A stretch of 64,000 nt of DNA, taken from Akebia trifoliata. Lineage: Eukaryota > Streptophyta > Magnoliopsida > Ranunculales > Lardizabalaceae. The translations under genes were made by a program, and so were the position numbers. Location of the stretch: NCBI GenBank assembly GCA_017979445.1, contig CM030715.1:32299756-32363755 (forward strand). Reading direction: 5' to 3'. The notes under the pieces are model-generated. The model did no database searches, was not told the DNA's origin, and saw only the letters and a list, made by a program, of their open reading frames with translations. This document shows, one piece after another, positions 1 through 13,221 of the stretch; the stretch's first letter is position 1; each line of letters begins with the position of its first letter.

Positions 1-239
1 TATTGTCAAAGAACGCATAGATGTAAAGAGATAATAATGTCCCCATGAAGCCTTTGATGTTAGTATATAGCCCTCTCCCCCAAAAAAACCCCTTGTTGTC
101 ATTGTAGTACCAATCTCAACCAAAAATTTGAATGAAAAGTTATATCCATTAAAAACTATCATACCTAGACTTGAATCATGAATTTGAGAACATGAATGTA
201 TTTTCCCGATATTTATGGAAAATGCTGAAGTGACTATGT

Positions 240-352
240 AGGACACCAAGCTGACATGGAGGTGGGTACAAAACCATAGATGATTTTTTCTCGAGATATG
301 AATGAAAAGTATTTTATGTTTTGTGCACACTTTCATGTCAGCTCAGTGTCTA
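240..352. mobile_element. Small foldback (MITE-like) element
   Basis: The ends are inverted copies of each other: GACACCAAGCTGACATGGAGG on the left and its imperfect reverse complement (CATGTCAGCTCAGTGTC) on the right. The centre has ACCATAGATG and CTCGAGATATG, a pattern shared with other foldbacks in this window. Confidence 0.55.
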
Positions 353-507
353 ACTTAGTATCATGTACAATCACTATAGCAAGATAGAATCATAGATGCT
401 AAGCATTTATGTTTGTGTACACTTCCACGCCAGCTCAGTATCTAACGCAATGTCCTGTGCAGTCACTCTAGCAAGACTTGATATTTATTTGATTGAAAAT
501 GCTTTAC

Positions 508-664
508 TGCCTGCGTTGGACTCTGGGTCCAACATTAAGTTGACCACCTAGCAATGCATAGAGAAACGTTGATTTTATAATTTGTATCTCGAGAAAATAA
601 ATCTATTGTTATTTGTGCATTGCCAGGTCAACTCAGTGTTGGACCCAATGTCCAATGCAGGCAA
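508..664. mobile_element. Foldback MITE-like element with arms of about 38 bp
   Basis: The left arm TGCCTGCGTTGGACTCTGGG is repeated inverted at the right end as TGCCTGCATTGGACATTGGG when read on the minus strand; the arms continue through GTCCAACA and GTTGACC. The loop holds CTCGAGAAAA. No clear target duplication. Confidence 0.65.
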
Positions 665-2212
665 TGTAGCACGACTCTTGTTTATTTCTTATTATAGCAA
701 CCAAACGCCCTCATAACAATTATTTTTAACAAAACACAAGAGGTTTGGGCATGATTTAAAAACTTGTAATAGATCCAAATGACTCGAGCAACTCATCCCA
801 ATTTCAAAGGCCATCAGACCAGATAGTCAATGTGAATCGTCCATGGACTAAATATGTGATTATAGAAGACTAAATGCCAAATTTACTCCCTTTTATATCA
901 GTTTCTCAAAATGCCCAAGTGTTTTATTCCCAATATCCATTTCAGGAAAATGACAAAAGTGCCCTGGATTCTTCTGAAGTGGTAAAGAAAAGCAACTGTC
1001 TACTACCCTTTCTTTCATTAATGCCATTGAAAACGAATTGCTAAAATAGTATGTGAAAGTGGAGGGCATAGTCGTCATTTAATTTTTAAACTTCAATCGT
1101 TTTCGCTAATAAATGAAATAAAATAGGTCTTCTCACCCGTGAAATCTTTTGGTCATTTTAGTCGATCTCAATAAAATATTTTAACTTTACAAAGCTAAAC
1201 ATGCAAGTTGCATGACAGCGACAATTCTAAAATTAATTTTTCTTTAAATTATTTTAAAATAAAATTCCTTTCTTTCCTCTTTTTTAACCATAGGATTATC
1301 AATGGGCCGATTTTTGATGTTCATAGGAGAGTTTAGTTATAGGCCTGGCCCAATCCAGTAACTTATATCATAATTTTAGAGGGAATTACCAAACCGGTAG
1401 AGAAAAAATTGACCCCCTAAATGTTCTGACAATTGCTCTTCCGTCCCTTAAGTTATCCAAGGGGTTCACTTAGACCCCTTCCATCTATTTTCCGTCAATA
1501 AAATAGTTCAGAAAAAAAAAATATTTAATAAATATATTTAATCCTTTTTAAGGGTTGAGAACTTGGGAATCGCTAAAATTCCATTAAGAAATGAGAATAT
1601 AAGAATATAAGAATCAGATAAATAAGTTTTTGTAAACTTGGGCATTTTTGTCTTTTTGAGATTTACATTCTTTAGAATAAAAAATATAAAACAAAACTTA
1701 TATGGTCAATTAATTATACTGCAACATATACACCATCTCTGAATATGTAGGTAACTGAAATTATTCAAAGATTATAGGATCAAAATAGAATTATTGCAAA
1801 TTATAGGGTGTTAAAATGTAATTTACTCATTAAATTGTTGCAAAAGGTGGTCGAAAGATAAAGTAGGAAACATTGATCCAAAATATCATGCCCTCACATT
1901 TAAACGTAATATAATCAGGGTTATATTATTCAAGAACCCAAGAAAATTGTAGCCCACTACTCTAGAATCACGATGGTTAGTTTTCAAAATTATAAAAATA
2001 TCTTTTTTTATTATGTAATATTTAAAAATCTCTTAATCAATGTTTTAAATTACAAATAAGCCATTTTGATACATGTGTATTTACACGTGCCATTTTCTAG
2101 TTAAATTTAAATTTTAAAATGTAAAAGGGGGAGCATTTGTGAGATCCACTTCTACTCAGCCTTCTCTCGTTATAGTAGTAAAGAAACTGTTATATCCACC
2201 ATTATTAAACTT

Positions 2213-2557
2213 GGGGGCAAATCAAGGGACATATGTAAAAATAATGGTTGTTCAAAATATGACTTAGAGGTTTTGGATTGAGCTGAATTTTTGTGAGGAT
2301 GTTCTCTATGATGAGAAGATGATCCTTACAAAAAATCACCTCAATCTGATATTTTTAAGTCTATCAAAAGTGGTTTACAAATTATTGATAAAAAATCGAC
2401 GATCCATATTCTAAATCACTTTTAATGGGGTTAGAAGTTTTAGATTGGACTGATTTTTTTTAGGATGATAAATCAGCTCAATCTAAAACCTCTATCCCAT
2501 ATTTTGAATTTGTTTTACTATTACATTGTTTTTACATATGTCCCTTGATCCTGACTC
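2213..2557. mobile_element. Mutator-like MITE, double-hairpin family, with 9-bp target duplication
   Basis: The 345-bp element is flanked by perfect 9-bp repeats ATTAAACTT at 2204-2212 and 2558-2566, as expected for Mutator-type insertion. The ends share an inverted repeat through AATCAAGGGACATATGTAAA. Inside are two palindromes (GATTGAGCTGAATTTTTGTG and partners) separated by a spacer containing AAAAATCGAC. No coding capacity. Confidence 0.85.
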
Positions 2558-2566
2558 ATTAAACTT

Positions 2567-3740
2567 TAGTCTAAGACTAACTTTTTAAACAATTTTAAAA
2601 TTCTAAAGTTACCCTGTCAACTCTTTTTTATAAAAGGGTATGTAACTCATAATTTACATTGATTTACCGATACAATAAAAATCAATGATCATCCTCGGTC
2701 GTTCGCATCATAAAATTAATATATTTTTATTTGACTTGTTTCAATTGCCTCACGAGTTTTCAAGTTGACAAAAGAGGTTGGAATTTTAAACTTATACTTT
2801 GAATATTTAAAACCATGTTTGTCTATTTTAGTGCTTGAAATTCAGACATTAAGAAATTATGGTTGAAATTAAAAACTATGTTTGGTAACACTTCTGAAGT
2901 TTGAAGTTTGAAGTTTGAAATCTAGAAACATCTTAAATTTAGAAATTAGAAATCAAACTTCAAAAGTTTCATCCAACGTCCTCCTATTGCTGGTTCAAAA
3001 CTTATGAATTTCGATTTTAAAGTCTAAAATCTGAAACAAAACAAATAGAAATGAAACTTCTGAAATTTGAATTTTAAAAGCGGACCACCTCCATTTAGAC
3101 TTTAGAAGTATTACCAAACACACACATAAAGATAACAACTTCCTAAATTGATTAAAATATAAGCGTTAATACTACGACTGCAATTCATAACCCGCATTCA
3201 CTTACTAATTATGCACTAGTAATTGATTTTAGGTTTTTCAACAGAAAATTTATTAAAAAAACAAAATACAACAAAGGGCAGATGACCAAACAAATCTAGC
3301 CCTAATTCTCTCTGAATTCTGCTCCATTTATTTTTCAAAATAAAAATAAAAAATTCTTTTTAAGTAAAGTTAACTGCAATGATACAATTCTATCTCCGTC
3401 CCTTAACAGAAGGAGAAAGGACGAATGTGACTAATGCAACTGCAGATTCTTCACTGAAAGAAGAAAATCCTTTATAAAAAAAAGTTGTTATTTTAATGAA
3501 TTAAATTTGTGTATTATAAGGAATATTTGCAGTCCTCGTAAATTTTTGGGAATAGGAGATCTCTATAACCAATGATCATCAAATGCTAGGTACCTATCCT
3601 TTTTAATAGAATTCTTTTCAACGGTCATTAGTACTGCACCTGACAAAGTTTGCTGGAGTGTCAGCCGTTGGATTTAAGAATGATGATGTCATAAAAAGGC
3701 ATATGACGTTATTGATCTTGTGTTCAACAGCTGGCATGTA
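2567..3740. other. Intergenic, no gene recognised
   Basis: Low-complexity AT-rich sequence. A degenerate stretch at 2880-3080 repeats words such as GAAGTTTGAAGTTTGAAA and related inverted forms. No protein-like ORF. Confidence 0.6.
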
Positions 3741-4376
3741 TAGGGGTGTCAATGGGTACCCATTTACCCGCAACCGAACCGGAATCAAAATCAAAAATCC
3801 GATTCCGATTCCCTTTTATTGGAATCGATTAGAATCGGATCTAATATGGAATCAAACTGATAGGAACCGGAACCATTAGGTTATATCCGATGGGTACCCA
3901 TGAATACCCAGAATCAATTTATTTTGTTATTTATTTTTACATTATACATGATTCAAGATAATCCTATATTTTAAAATTAGCATATACGATATAAAGTTCT
4001 TCAAATTTTATATAAACTAAATATTTGAATTTAAGATGAGTTATTTCTTTTTAAATTTATAACTTGTAAAGAAAATACATTTTAATATTTGAAGATAAAA
4101 GTCATTAAATCATCATTATAGTAGAACAAATTTTTATTAAGTTGATACTTTACAAATAATATGTTATTTTTTAGGAGGAATTTTTTATTATAATGATTTT
4201 GAAATATTTTTCTCATTCGATTTTTGAGAATTGAAATCAATGGGTACCAGTGATTTTTAATGGTTCTGATTCCGATTTCACTTATTTTAAAATTAGAATC
4301 GGAACCGATAAAATATAAAGATTATGGTTCCAAATATCATAAGAACCAAATCAGAACCGACCCATTGACACCCCTA
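3741..4376. mobile_element. hAT-type MITE
   Basis: Terminal inverted repeats TAGGGGTGTCAATGGGT (left) and ACCCATTGACACCCCTA (right) bound a 636-bp non-coding element. The flanks GGCATGTA and GGTATGTT match in 6 of 8 positions, consistent with a decayed 8-bp hAT target duplication. The interior has many GAATCGG and GGAACCGG words. Confidence 0.75.
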
Positions 4377-4384
4377 GGTATGTT

Positions 4385-7300
4385 GAGTCGTACTTTATTA
4401 ACATACAACGAGAGTACCACGTCGTCATCATCATCATCATCCAAATCTTGCATGTGCAATGTCTTACACACATTGCCCCATACTACATTATCCTAAGGTC
4501 AATTTCTTACTGTTGGGATGTTTGGTTGTCTGGATTAGGGAGGAATTTAAATAGAATAATACTTCCTACTTTACAAAAAAAAATACCTCAAAAAATAAAA
4601 ATTACAAAAAATGTTTTATAATAAAAAATATTAATTATTATGACAGTAACACACAGAAACAAATTGATGGGCCTACATGAGGATATTGGGTCCACAAATT
4701 GTGTGAGAGGTCCTCTACTCCATAGAGTTTTCAAAGCCAAATACTTTACTAGGGACTGCTACTCCATGTTACTTGTTTACTAAGGGCCGTTAATAGATCG
4801 TTAGTTGGTGTGGCACGTAACGTAGTTGGGGTTAGGCAAGGGACCTTTGAGACTTGTGGTCCGTAGCTCTCAAGATATCAGATTTAATAATGATTTGTGT
4901 AATATTTGATGGATAAAATGAGAACAATTTGAGCTCAAGTACGATGAGCTGTGGATTGGACTGTTTTGGTAGAAAGTGGGCCCCACACTCCCCTCTTTAC
5001 TGATAGGCTGATGGAGAGATCACGCCGCCTGATTTACTGTTGGGGGTATTTTAGTTGACTGTGATGGGAACTTCACTATCATTACCGTCCTTATCTTCCT
5101 TTTAGCACTTGGACATCCCCCCACCCCCAACAACATCTAATAAGTTTGGAGAGTTGCTATTACTACAGTAACTTTTGCTAACGCCACCCCAACTGTTTCG
5201 ATGGCTTACATAGGAATTGGTGAGGCATTAGTAAATATATTTTAATTATATTTAAAATAAAATTTTACAATTAGATAATAAATCAAGGTAAAAATATTCA
5301 ATTTAATTAATCCAAAATCATTTTTATGATCTACTAAAATTGATGTTTACTTCGTTATTTGGGTGCATTCATAAGAAACGTTAGAGTCTAATAGAACAAA
5401 AACAAATATCACCAATAGGGGATTGTAAAGATATTTGATCAATAGAAATTATAACCAACAATCATAATTTCAATTTTTTTAAATTGTTGCTATTGCCACA
5501 CCAACTTTTACTAAAGTCATGCCAATTCATGTGTAAATCACCAAAGAATTGCACGTAGTTGGTGTCACAATAGTAACTTTCTTTTTAATAGTGCTATAAG
5601 AAAATTTTAAGTTAATTATATAATTTTTACTTGGGGAAAAATATGCCTAGTGTTATAACATGACATTTAGGGTTAGTTCAATAGTTACTCTCGTGGCTCA
5701 ACTTCATTTCATACACTCTTCCCTTCAAGGCATGAATACCCTATTAATTTTTATTATTATTTATAATGTGGGTGTCCGGACTTACGTCAGATTAGGGGGA
5801 TTGGATGAGCGAGGACTGGAACCAAGGTATATGGGATCCTCCCCCAGGCATGTGCAACGCCTACACATCACTCGCACCAGGTAAGTGAGAGAACACCCTG
5901 GCGAGTGGTCCCAAGGAAATATTGCTCATACTAGACACACAACCTATGAACACTCACTGCTTATTGAATTCGAAATTGCCATTAAGCCACCCCCCGTGGC
6001 ATTTGAATACCCATTATTAAATTACATATGTTATTTGCATGGCTAGATCAATAGTATCCAAATTGCTCATGCAGTATGTCCATGCCACCCTTAAGCTACC
6101 TATGCATACTCTTTCCATGTTAGGTTGTCTTGTAATGATTAATTCCAAGTCAAATTCTCCGAACAATCAAAAGAGAGAGCAATTGTCAACTCATAGTAAT
6201 TCCGCTCAAATCTCTTTTCAGTCCATACATTTCCCCATTCCTTGGATACTCAAGTGGTCTTAGATATTAAAATTATATAAAGATCCCTAAATCCCTCATA
6301 AATTACAAACGACCTCTAGAAGACAAAAGTGTCACACAAATCTAATTTAGGCCTAGTTGTTGTGATCGCTACTTCCATCTCTCTAGGTTTCATTGGATAA
6401 AACTCATGGTTCAAATATGTCCAAGTGATCTTAACTAAACATTGTGCCTATATACATAATAAAAATGTGCTAACTCACTATTAGGTCCGTGACCTTCCAT
6501 GACTCAATCCATTGATAATCAAATAATCTAGTCATGAACTACCCCACACCCAAGGAGATGATTGTGATCCTACCAAAAGTTCTTTAAGACCAAAAAAATT
6601 AGAATGGGACCTGGTTTCACAATTTGGTAAAGATAGTCAAATAAGAGATTAATTAAAAAAATAATCATAACTTAAGTAGGAGAAAAAAATTATATTTAAA
6701 ATAAATTTTGTTAAATAATTGAAGTCAAGAATGGCATTTGTGTATAATAAAAAAAAAAAGTAGGGGTACAATTGGCATTTACATGTGATGAATAATGAAA
6801 TAGACATGATCTCTAAATTTTTGCTTCATCTCCAAATCTAGATATGTGAATAGTGAAATAGAGGGTTGTCAAAAATATAGAGACCAGTTGGAGTTAGGTT
6901 CAAAGGAGAGATCTCTATATTTAGAGATATAGAGGCTGGTTTGGAATTGCTCTAATAGATATAGGATCCACCGTGGATTTAAGGCCTAACACTCATACTT
7001 CAAAGTTGGAAAATACCAAAGCATCAAACCTACATATTCCTTACAAAAAATAAATCCTTATAATCTCTATAAGATGGACCTTTGGGTAATCTCTTATTTA
7101 TTTATTTTATGTCGTAAGGTATCTCAATGCTTAACAAAAAAGAAAATTCCCTGCATCCTTTTGGGATGGGATTAATCCCTATTGTTACATGCCCTAACCC
7201 CAAGGAAGTTTTTCAATGTGTAATGAAGTAATTAGTCAGGAAGCCTCCCAATTTCGAGTACGAACATGATCAAAGATAACAAACTCTTGTCCATAGTTCA

Positions 7301-9078
7301 ATGTTAAGCAAAGCCTCTAGGGTTTCATGCTTTAAATCTCAGTCATATATTTGAGACTAAAAAGAAGTTTTTTTGAGGAGAGGATATTTTTAGGGTTTCT
7401 CAATGAAAATGGATGCTTTGAAAATCTAGATTGGTCAATAGGAAACAATGTGCTTTTCTCTGATCTCAATTATAGAAACTACAAAAATCGTATAATTTTC
7501 AATGAAATTTGACTTACAAGATTCAACATATGACTGAGATGAAAGGAAAAGAAATATAGAATTTCTAAGGATTCATAAGGGATCCCCAATGGGATTAGAT
7601 TCATTCACATTTCAGCTTTAAGTTGGATGCAGTGCGTTAAAATGTAGAATTTTTCTTGGAAAACATCCCATCCTCATAACTGCTCATTCTCTCTCCCTTT
7701 AAAGAACATGTTTTGATGGTCTCTCTAAATATTCTCTCACTCTAACTCTAGGGATTGGAGGAAGAGCTAGGGTTTAGAGTAGGGGATGGTCCGCATAACG
7801 TACATGCACGCTTGCACCACCACGTCAAGGTGTCCCCGTGTGTCTCACTCCCCTCTTGAGAAAAAAAAAAAGAGCACAAATATGTTCAATTGACGTGGAA
7901 TTGCCGAGAATCATAGAATTTTTTTCTTTTGATATTTTGAGTATTTTTTTCTTTTTTCTTTTGAGTCATTATAGCACGGCTCCATAGAATAAGGTGCTCG
8001 AAGACAAAAATATGTACGGCAAGATATTACTTCCATCCACACCCAATTGTACTTAATTTGTTAGATTTAATAATGGGAATTGTACTCTGAAATTGTTAAA
8101 GTTGGATTTTGGACCGCATTAACCAACTGTCTTTTCAGTCACTTGATGAATGGATGAAAAAATTAAAATGTGTAAAAAAAAAAAAAAATCAATTCTCAAG
8201 AAATTTTGTTAGAATTTTATATAATGTAGTAAAAGAATCTTTTCATTATCACTGTTTTATAAGACTATTGGATCTATCTTATCTTATTAGAATATAATTA
8301 CCGGCACACCAATCCTTTTGAAATTAGGGTGAATCTCTATTTCGTGCATTGAATTTAACAAAATTTCAAGTCCGATATATTATTATTTTAATTTTAAAAA
8401 TATATTTTTTAAGTGAATTTTTCACTTTAATAATCAACAAATTCGTTAATAAAATACCAATAATTTTTTCATATCAATGATCATGCTAATAATTTATTAA
8501 TGAATTCGGTAATATAAAAGTCATGAATTAAAAGGAAAAATATGATTTGAGCATTAGAATGAACAGTATACCAAAATCGAAATTTTGACATAAGTTATGC
8601 ATGTTTTGATAAATATTTCTTGAAATTAGTCACATGTTTATCATATAAATTGATGTGTTACAAGTAGATATTGATGTGTTAATAGAAGTTTTATTTTTTA
8701 TTTTGAAATAAATTGAATAAAAATAAACACACCACATAATATGCAGGATTTGGTAATTGGACACTAGAAAGCATGGCAATATTGATGATTCTCTACTCGA
8801 AATCGTACATCAGTTGTGTTCGTAATACCATTATTGCTAATACTATAGTATTAATGTGATTGTCGATATTAGGTTTATCTCTCTCCAAAATACAATATTC
8901 GTCTTATAGCCTAACCTAAAGTCTTTTTTATTGATGAATTATATCGAAATTTTGATCTAGCAATTTAGGTTTTTGAATAAAATCAAGATTTTACCGATAA
9001 TTCATCAACAAAAATGAATGTTGACTTTCAATAAGAGTTAAATCTAATCTTGCAATTGGTGAGGTAAACTTAGCATCG
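4385..9078. other. Intergenic, no gene recognised
   Basis: Contains an ATC microsatellite (4424-4441), a diffuse inverted-repeat region at 5150-5582 whose ends (GAGTTGCTATTACTAC and CAATAGTAACTTTC) resemble the foldback at 28933-29022, and a dispersed repeat near 5800-5990. The remaining ORFs are short and unrelated to known proteins. Confidence 0.6.
5800..5995 (+). repeat. Dispersed repeat, possibly SINE-derived
   Basis: GCAACGCCTACACATCACTC, the AGGTAAGTGAG segment and the trailing AAATTGCCATTAAGCC are matched, with divergence, at 63595-63755. The first half is matched in inverted orientation at 32700-32815. Boundaries and class are uncertain. Confidence 0.5.
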
Positions 9079-9248
9079 TCAGGCGAAGTGTTTCACGCAT
9101 TAGCTGGGCCCCTAATCCGCGTAGACCAAGGGCGAACACTCATCATTTACGGCATGGACTACCAAGGTATCTAATCTTGTTCGCTCCCCATGCTTTCGCA
9201 CCCCAGAGTCAGTAGGGACCCAGAGAGTTGCCTTCGCTTTTGGCTCTC
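9079..9248 (-). rRNA. rrn18: Fragment of mitochondrial small-subunit (18S) rRNA gene inserted in the nucleus
   Basis: The plus strand reads the complement of the conserved SSU rRNA stretch: GGACTACCAAGGTATCTAAT, then GTTCGCTCCCCATGCTTTCG, plus GGGCGAACACTCATCATTTA. Read on the minus strand it contains GAGTGTTCGCCCTTGGTCTA, which I recall as the plant mitochondrial rather than the plastid version. Only about 170 bp survives, with C-to-T or G-to-A changes at conserved sites (CTAATCTTG for CTAATCCTG). It is non-functional nuclear mitochondrial DNA. Confidence 0.85.
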
Positions 9249-9505
9249 TTTATAAGTCTCTTTAGAAATATTATGTTGTGATACATTATCTTATATTATA
9301 ATTAGATTAATCAATTTGGAGAGTTAAGAATACTCATCCATGTTTTCTATTCAATGTAACCTTACTAGGGATCATGCTTAAGAAAAAATCTAAAATCTCT
9401 CTTTATAATGTTTTCTATTTATGACTATTATTGGTTTAGAAATTTTGTTATCTCGAGGGTCAGATCTATGAAAGGTGCCATTCTAAATTGACTTAAGAAA
9501 AGATT

Positions 9506-9620
9506 CTCAAATACACTCAACTGATGTGGAATGTGCATAGAACCATAGATATTTTGCCTCAAGATACATAAGGAAAAATCTATGGTTCTATGCACATTGC
9601 TTCAGTTGAGTGCATTTGAG
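9506..9620. mobile_element. Small foldback (MITE-like) element
   Basis: The left arm CTCAAATACACTCAACTGAT continues to GTGCATAGAACCATAGAT; the right arm is its inverted copy (ATCTATGGTTCTATGCACAT and onward to GCATTTGAG). The loop contains CTCAAGATACATAAGG. No clear target duplication. Confidence 0.65.
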
Positions 9621-9879
9621 TGGGTTTTTTTCAGTGAGTTTAATATCATTCTTACGAAAAATTCACCAACAAAAAGTTCGAACCTTGCAAGAGTTGAAAA
9701 TCAACAATTAAACTTACTTTTGGCATGTAAAATCCATCATTCATTGGAAAAAAATATTAGAAAATATTACTTAAAAAACTCTGACAGAGGGATTTATTTC
9801 TAAATAGTCCCTAAGTCTTGCACGGTAGCTTCACATGACATTTAGTGAACTTTTGTATTTCTTACCGGTCCCTTATTAT

Positions 9880-10015
9880 TGGCAAACTCACCGCTTTTTT
9901 TACTGTCAAGTTCACCACTTTTATTTATTCTCGGACTCAACACTTTTTATTTAGTGTCAAGTTCACAATTTTTATTGTCGAACTCACCATTATTTACTAT
10001 TGAGTTCACCACATT
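9880..10015. repeat. Degenerate short tandem repeat
   Basis: Units of roughly 30 bp carry variations of AAGTTCACCACTTTTATTTA, seen about five times with drift. Not coding. Confidence 0.5.
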
Positions 10016-10533
10016 GTATTTACTATTAAACTTGATGCTTTTTAAATAAAAAGTGATGAACTCGACACTAATAAAACCCACCCATTTTCCATTTACGAGC
10101 TTTGTTTTTATTAAAATAATGGAAAGCTCAACTAAAAGCTTGAGATAACGATTTGTTTAAATGATTTCAACACGAGAAAACTATTCTTGATTGATTTTCA
10201 TACAAAAACTTAGGAAAAAAATGTGAAAAAAATCATAATATTTACATAAATCTTCAAAATATTTGAAAAAATTCTTTGAAAATGGCTTCTTCTTCCTTCT
10301 TAAATCCTTTACCGTGAAATGTAGGGCATTCAATCGTGAGAAATGTGGGAGTTAAGGTCCAGGGACTGTTAAGAAAAGAAATGTTTACAAAATGGACTAT
10401 TAAGAGTTCACTCAAAACTTAGGAACTACTTAGAAAAAAATGCCCTTCGTCAAGGTCTTTTAAGGAATTTTTACAAAAAATTATAAATAATCAATCAAGC
10501 AATGACAATCAATGAGAGGCCCCTCCCCTATTA

Positions 10534-10669
10534 GGTATCAGCTAACTTAGTTGGTGAAGTGATACCAGAGACCTGGGTTCAAATCCCGCCAGCATCAAGT
10601 TACTAAACTTATTAAAAATAGGTTTACGAATTCAAAAAACATTAAAAAAAAAAAAAAAAAAAAAAAAAA
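10534..10669 (+). mobile_element. tRNA-derived SINE with poly-A tail
   Basis: A box-A-like TAACTTAGTTGGTGAAG is followed about 30 bp later by a box-B-like GGGTTCAAATCCC, as in a Pol III promoter of tRNA origin. The element ends in an A-run from about 10646 to 10669. It cannot be a functional tRNA gene because the rest does not fold into a cloverleaf. Confidence 0.75.
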
Positions 10670-12899
10670 GTGCCTCCCTTTAAAAACAAATGGGGGTAAT
10701 TCATGGTTAATTATACTCCTACATTAATTTTAATTAGTTCAAAATTTTCATTATCTTAAAGAAAATCCAAAAAAATTCTAACATTTGAAAATATTGGAAA
10801 TTTAATAGTTATTATTTTGGGTATTTTTCTGAAAAAAATAAAATCAATGAGGACGTCCACTGTCTACTGTTTCATTGCTCTTCTGTGTGAACACGACACG
10901 TTAACTGGACATTTGAAAAAGAAATGTGGAACGTTGTGTTTTAAGGACAGAACCGTCAAGTCAAAAAAGAAAAAAAAGATACGATACTAGTCATCCTGAA
11001 TAAAACGTCCCACATGAATCTACTAGAATCTTAAGAATTATCCAACGGTTTCAAAGGTTACTACAGTGTACGTACTCCTTACGATGATATTTTAAAGTCG
11101 GGCTTACAGGTACGAGCACCCTTCATAAAATAAAAATAAAAAAATGCTGGACAGATTTTTAATAGAAAACTCAAAATTAATTAGTCGTAAATTAAGTAAA
11201 AAAAAATACAAAATTTGACAAGTTTTCTAATAGACTCGTCAAGCTGACCTCTGGTGGATTTATTTTATACCGAATTACGTAAAAATTAGATTAAGTGGAG
11301 TGAAATCAACTTGAAAATTGCTATTAGTTGATGATCTCCATCAGCGTGATTGTTGGGCTGTTAATGATCTCAAGAAAAATGTGTTCATCGTTAATCCCTA
11401 GAAGATTGAAATTGATCCCTAGGAAATTTGTGTTTTCCTCAAATCTTAAGGGCCACCACTGCTAATTTGCAATCCATTGCAATAAGTCTTTCCAATTGAC
11501 TCAAAAAGACATGCACGTGACATGGTAATTTGAACATAACCATAGTTTTTTTTTTTCCCCTGTGAGACATAGAGAAAGCTCAATGGCAATGTGCACAGTG
11601 CCACGTCAATGACTTTCTTTTTTGAGTCAGTTCAACATTTTTCTTGAGAATCGTTTTAATCCGACTTCATTTAACACTGTGGTAACATGGAAATATGTGG
11701 CGAACCTTAGCTTTGTTTCCTAGAGATTAGCGGAAAAAATCTATAGTTCTCTCCTGACTGCCACGTCAGCAAAGTATCAAATGAAGTCAGTTAGCATTTT
11801 CCTTTGAAAAATTTATAAAATAATTAATATATTATTTTTTAATTATTAATTTTTTTTTAAAAGATTTTATCAAAAATAATAATAAATCAGATCATCGATT
11901 TTTAACTCACTACCCAAAATACCCTTTACCTATTGAAATCCAAATGGTCAAATTATTGATTTTCCAAAGTAAATATATATTATAATTTATTATATATAAT
12001 AATAATAATAATTTATTATAAAGCATATAAAGTAATACAATATTTTTATTAATTTATAAAATTATAATATAAAGTATATGTAAATCATTTTTTTGAGCAG
12101 TCATCTTAGAAATATACCAATAATTAAGAGAATTTAGAGAGTAAGAAAAAAAGGAGATTAATTAGTAGAATTGATTGTAAGATTTATACAAACTGGGAAA
12201 TGAAGATGACTATTTATAGTGGGATTGTTCATGATCATTGGGAGTGGAGTGAAAAATATTGTTGTTGGTCAGAAATTTACTGTCCAACCGTCGATTTTCA
12301 ATATATTTGATCGTTCGAGCAAAAATTTGAAAATTTGATTGTTACAGTGAAAATCAACTGTTGGGTATTTCCGTCTACTTGAGAATTGGCTGTCGGATCA
12401 TCGATTATTTACGTTTTTTTTATCAAATCTTAAAAATTATTATTATTTTAATAATTAAAAAAATATATTTTTTAATAATTTTTTCTTTTCCTCACAAAAT
12501 TTGACATTTACTTCATTATATGGAGTAGAAATGCCAGGTCAGGGTATTTGCATCCACCCTTCGTGCTCACTGCACCTATTTAAAACGCATTTTGGGTGTG
12601 ATGTATGAACTATGGAGTATGTGGGTGTGCAAATAAATATAACGGCCCTTCGCCAAAAAGTAAAGAGATCACTGACGGCGTTAAATTCCCGCGCAAACAG
12701 CAAGGAATGATGAATGACTGTGTGGGATGGACGTATCATTTGACAAGCAAACCCTGCGTACGACACTCGACACGTAGCCTGTCAAATACCACCACACATT
12801 TAATCTACAACAGTTCTCATGCTTCTGTATTTCTGTACTCCTCAGTCACTCAGTCCTAGAAAGAGAAACGAAAAAATAAATAAAATTGGAAAAGAGAAC
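10670..12899. other. Intergenic region upstream of the AGL6-like gene
   Basis: AT-rich, with one foldback listed separately and a TAATAATAATAA microsatellite at about 11996-12012. Short overlapping ORFs on both strands at 12539-12859 have no protein-like features. The gene's distal promoter would lie here. Confidence 0.6.
11662..11790. mobile_element. Small foldback (MITE-like) element
   Basis: The ends CGACTTCATTTAACACTGTG and the complement of CAAAGTATCAAATGAAGTCA form imperfect inverted arms. The centre has AAATCTATAGTTCTC, echoing the ACCATAGAT motif of the other foldbacks, next to a CCACGTCAGC word. Confidence 0.5.
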
Positions 12900-13221
12900 A
12901 AAAGAAAAAGAGGAAGTTAGGGTTTCCAGTTTGTTATAAGAAAAGATTTAGGGTAAGACGAGAGGAAGAGCTTCCAGACTTAATTATCCCTTTTTAAGCT
13001 AAAATCTACCACTTTTAGTAGAAGGAATTATCTGCAGCTTCCCTCTCTATCTTCTCTCTTAAATATTTATTATCTTCCAAACCACCCCTTTCAATCACTC
13101 AAATTTACCACCTCTACCATCCCTCAATATCTCTCTCTATAAGACAGATAGATAGAGATAGAGAGAGAAAGATATTTGTTGTTGTTGTTGCTGTTAGAGA
13201 GATAGAGAGAGGTAGAGAGAG
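12900..13221 (+). promoter_or_regulatory. Probable 5' leader and core promoter region of the AGL6-like gene, with GA repeats
   Basis: The 80 bases before the ATG consist of GATA/GAGA repeats (13140-13170, 13195-13221) split by a TTG run near 13175. A TATA-like CTATAAG lies at about 13137. GA-rich leaders are common at floral MADS genes and can bind BPC-type GAGA factors; that is family knowledge. The transcription start is not visible, so the boundary between promoter and leader is a guess. Confidence 0.45.

Larger units (their letters stand above)
1..2203. other. Intergenic, no gene; contains small foldback elements
   Basis: No ORF here resembles a known protein. The region is AT-rich. Two palindromic elements are listed separately (240-352 and 508-664). 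A segment near 400-480 resembles one arm of the first. Confidence 0.7.
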
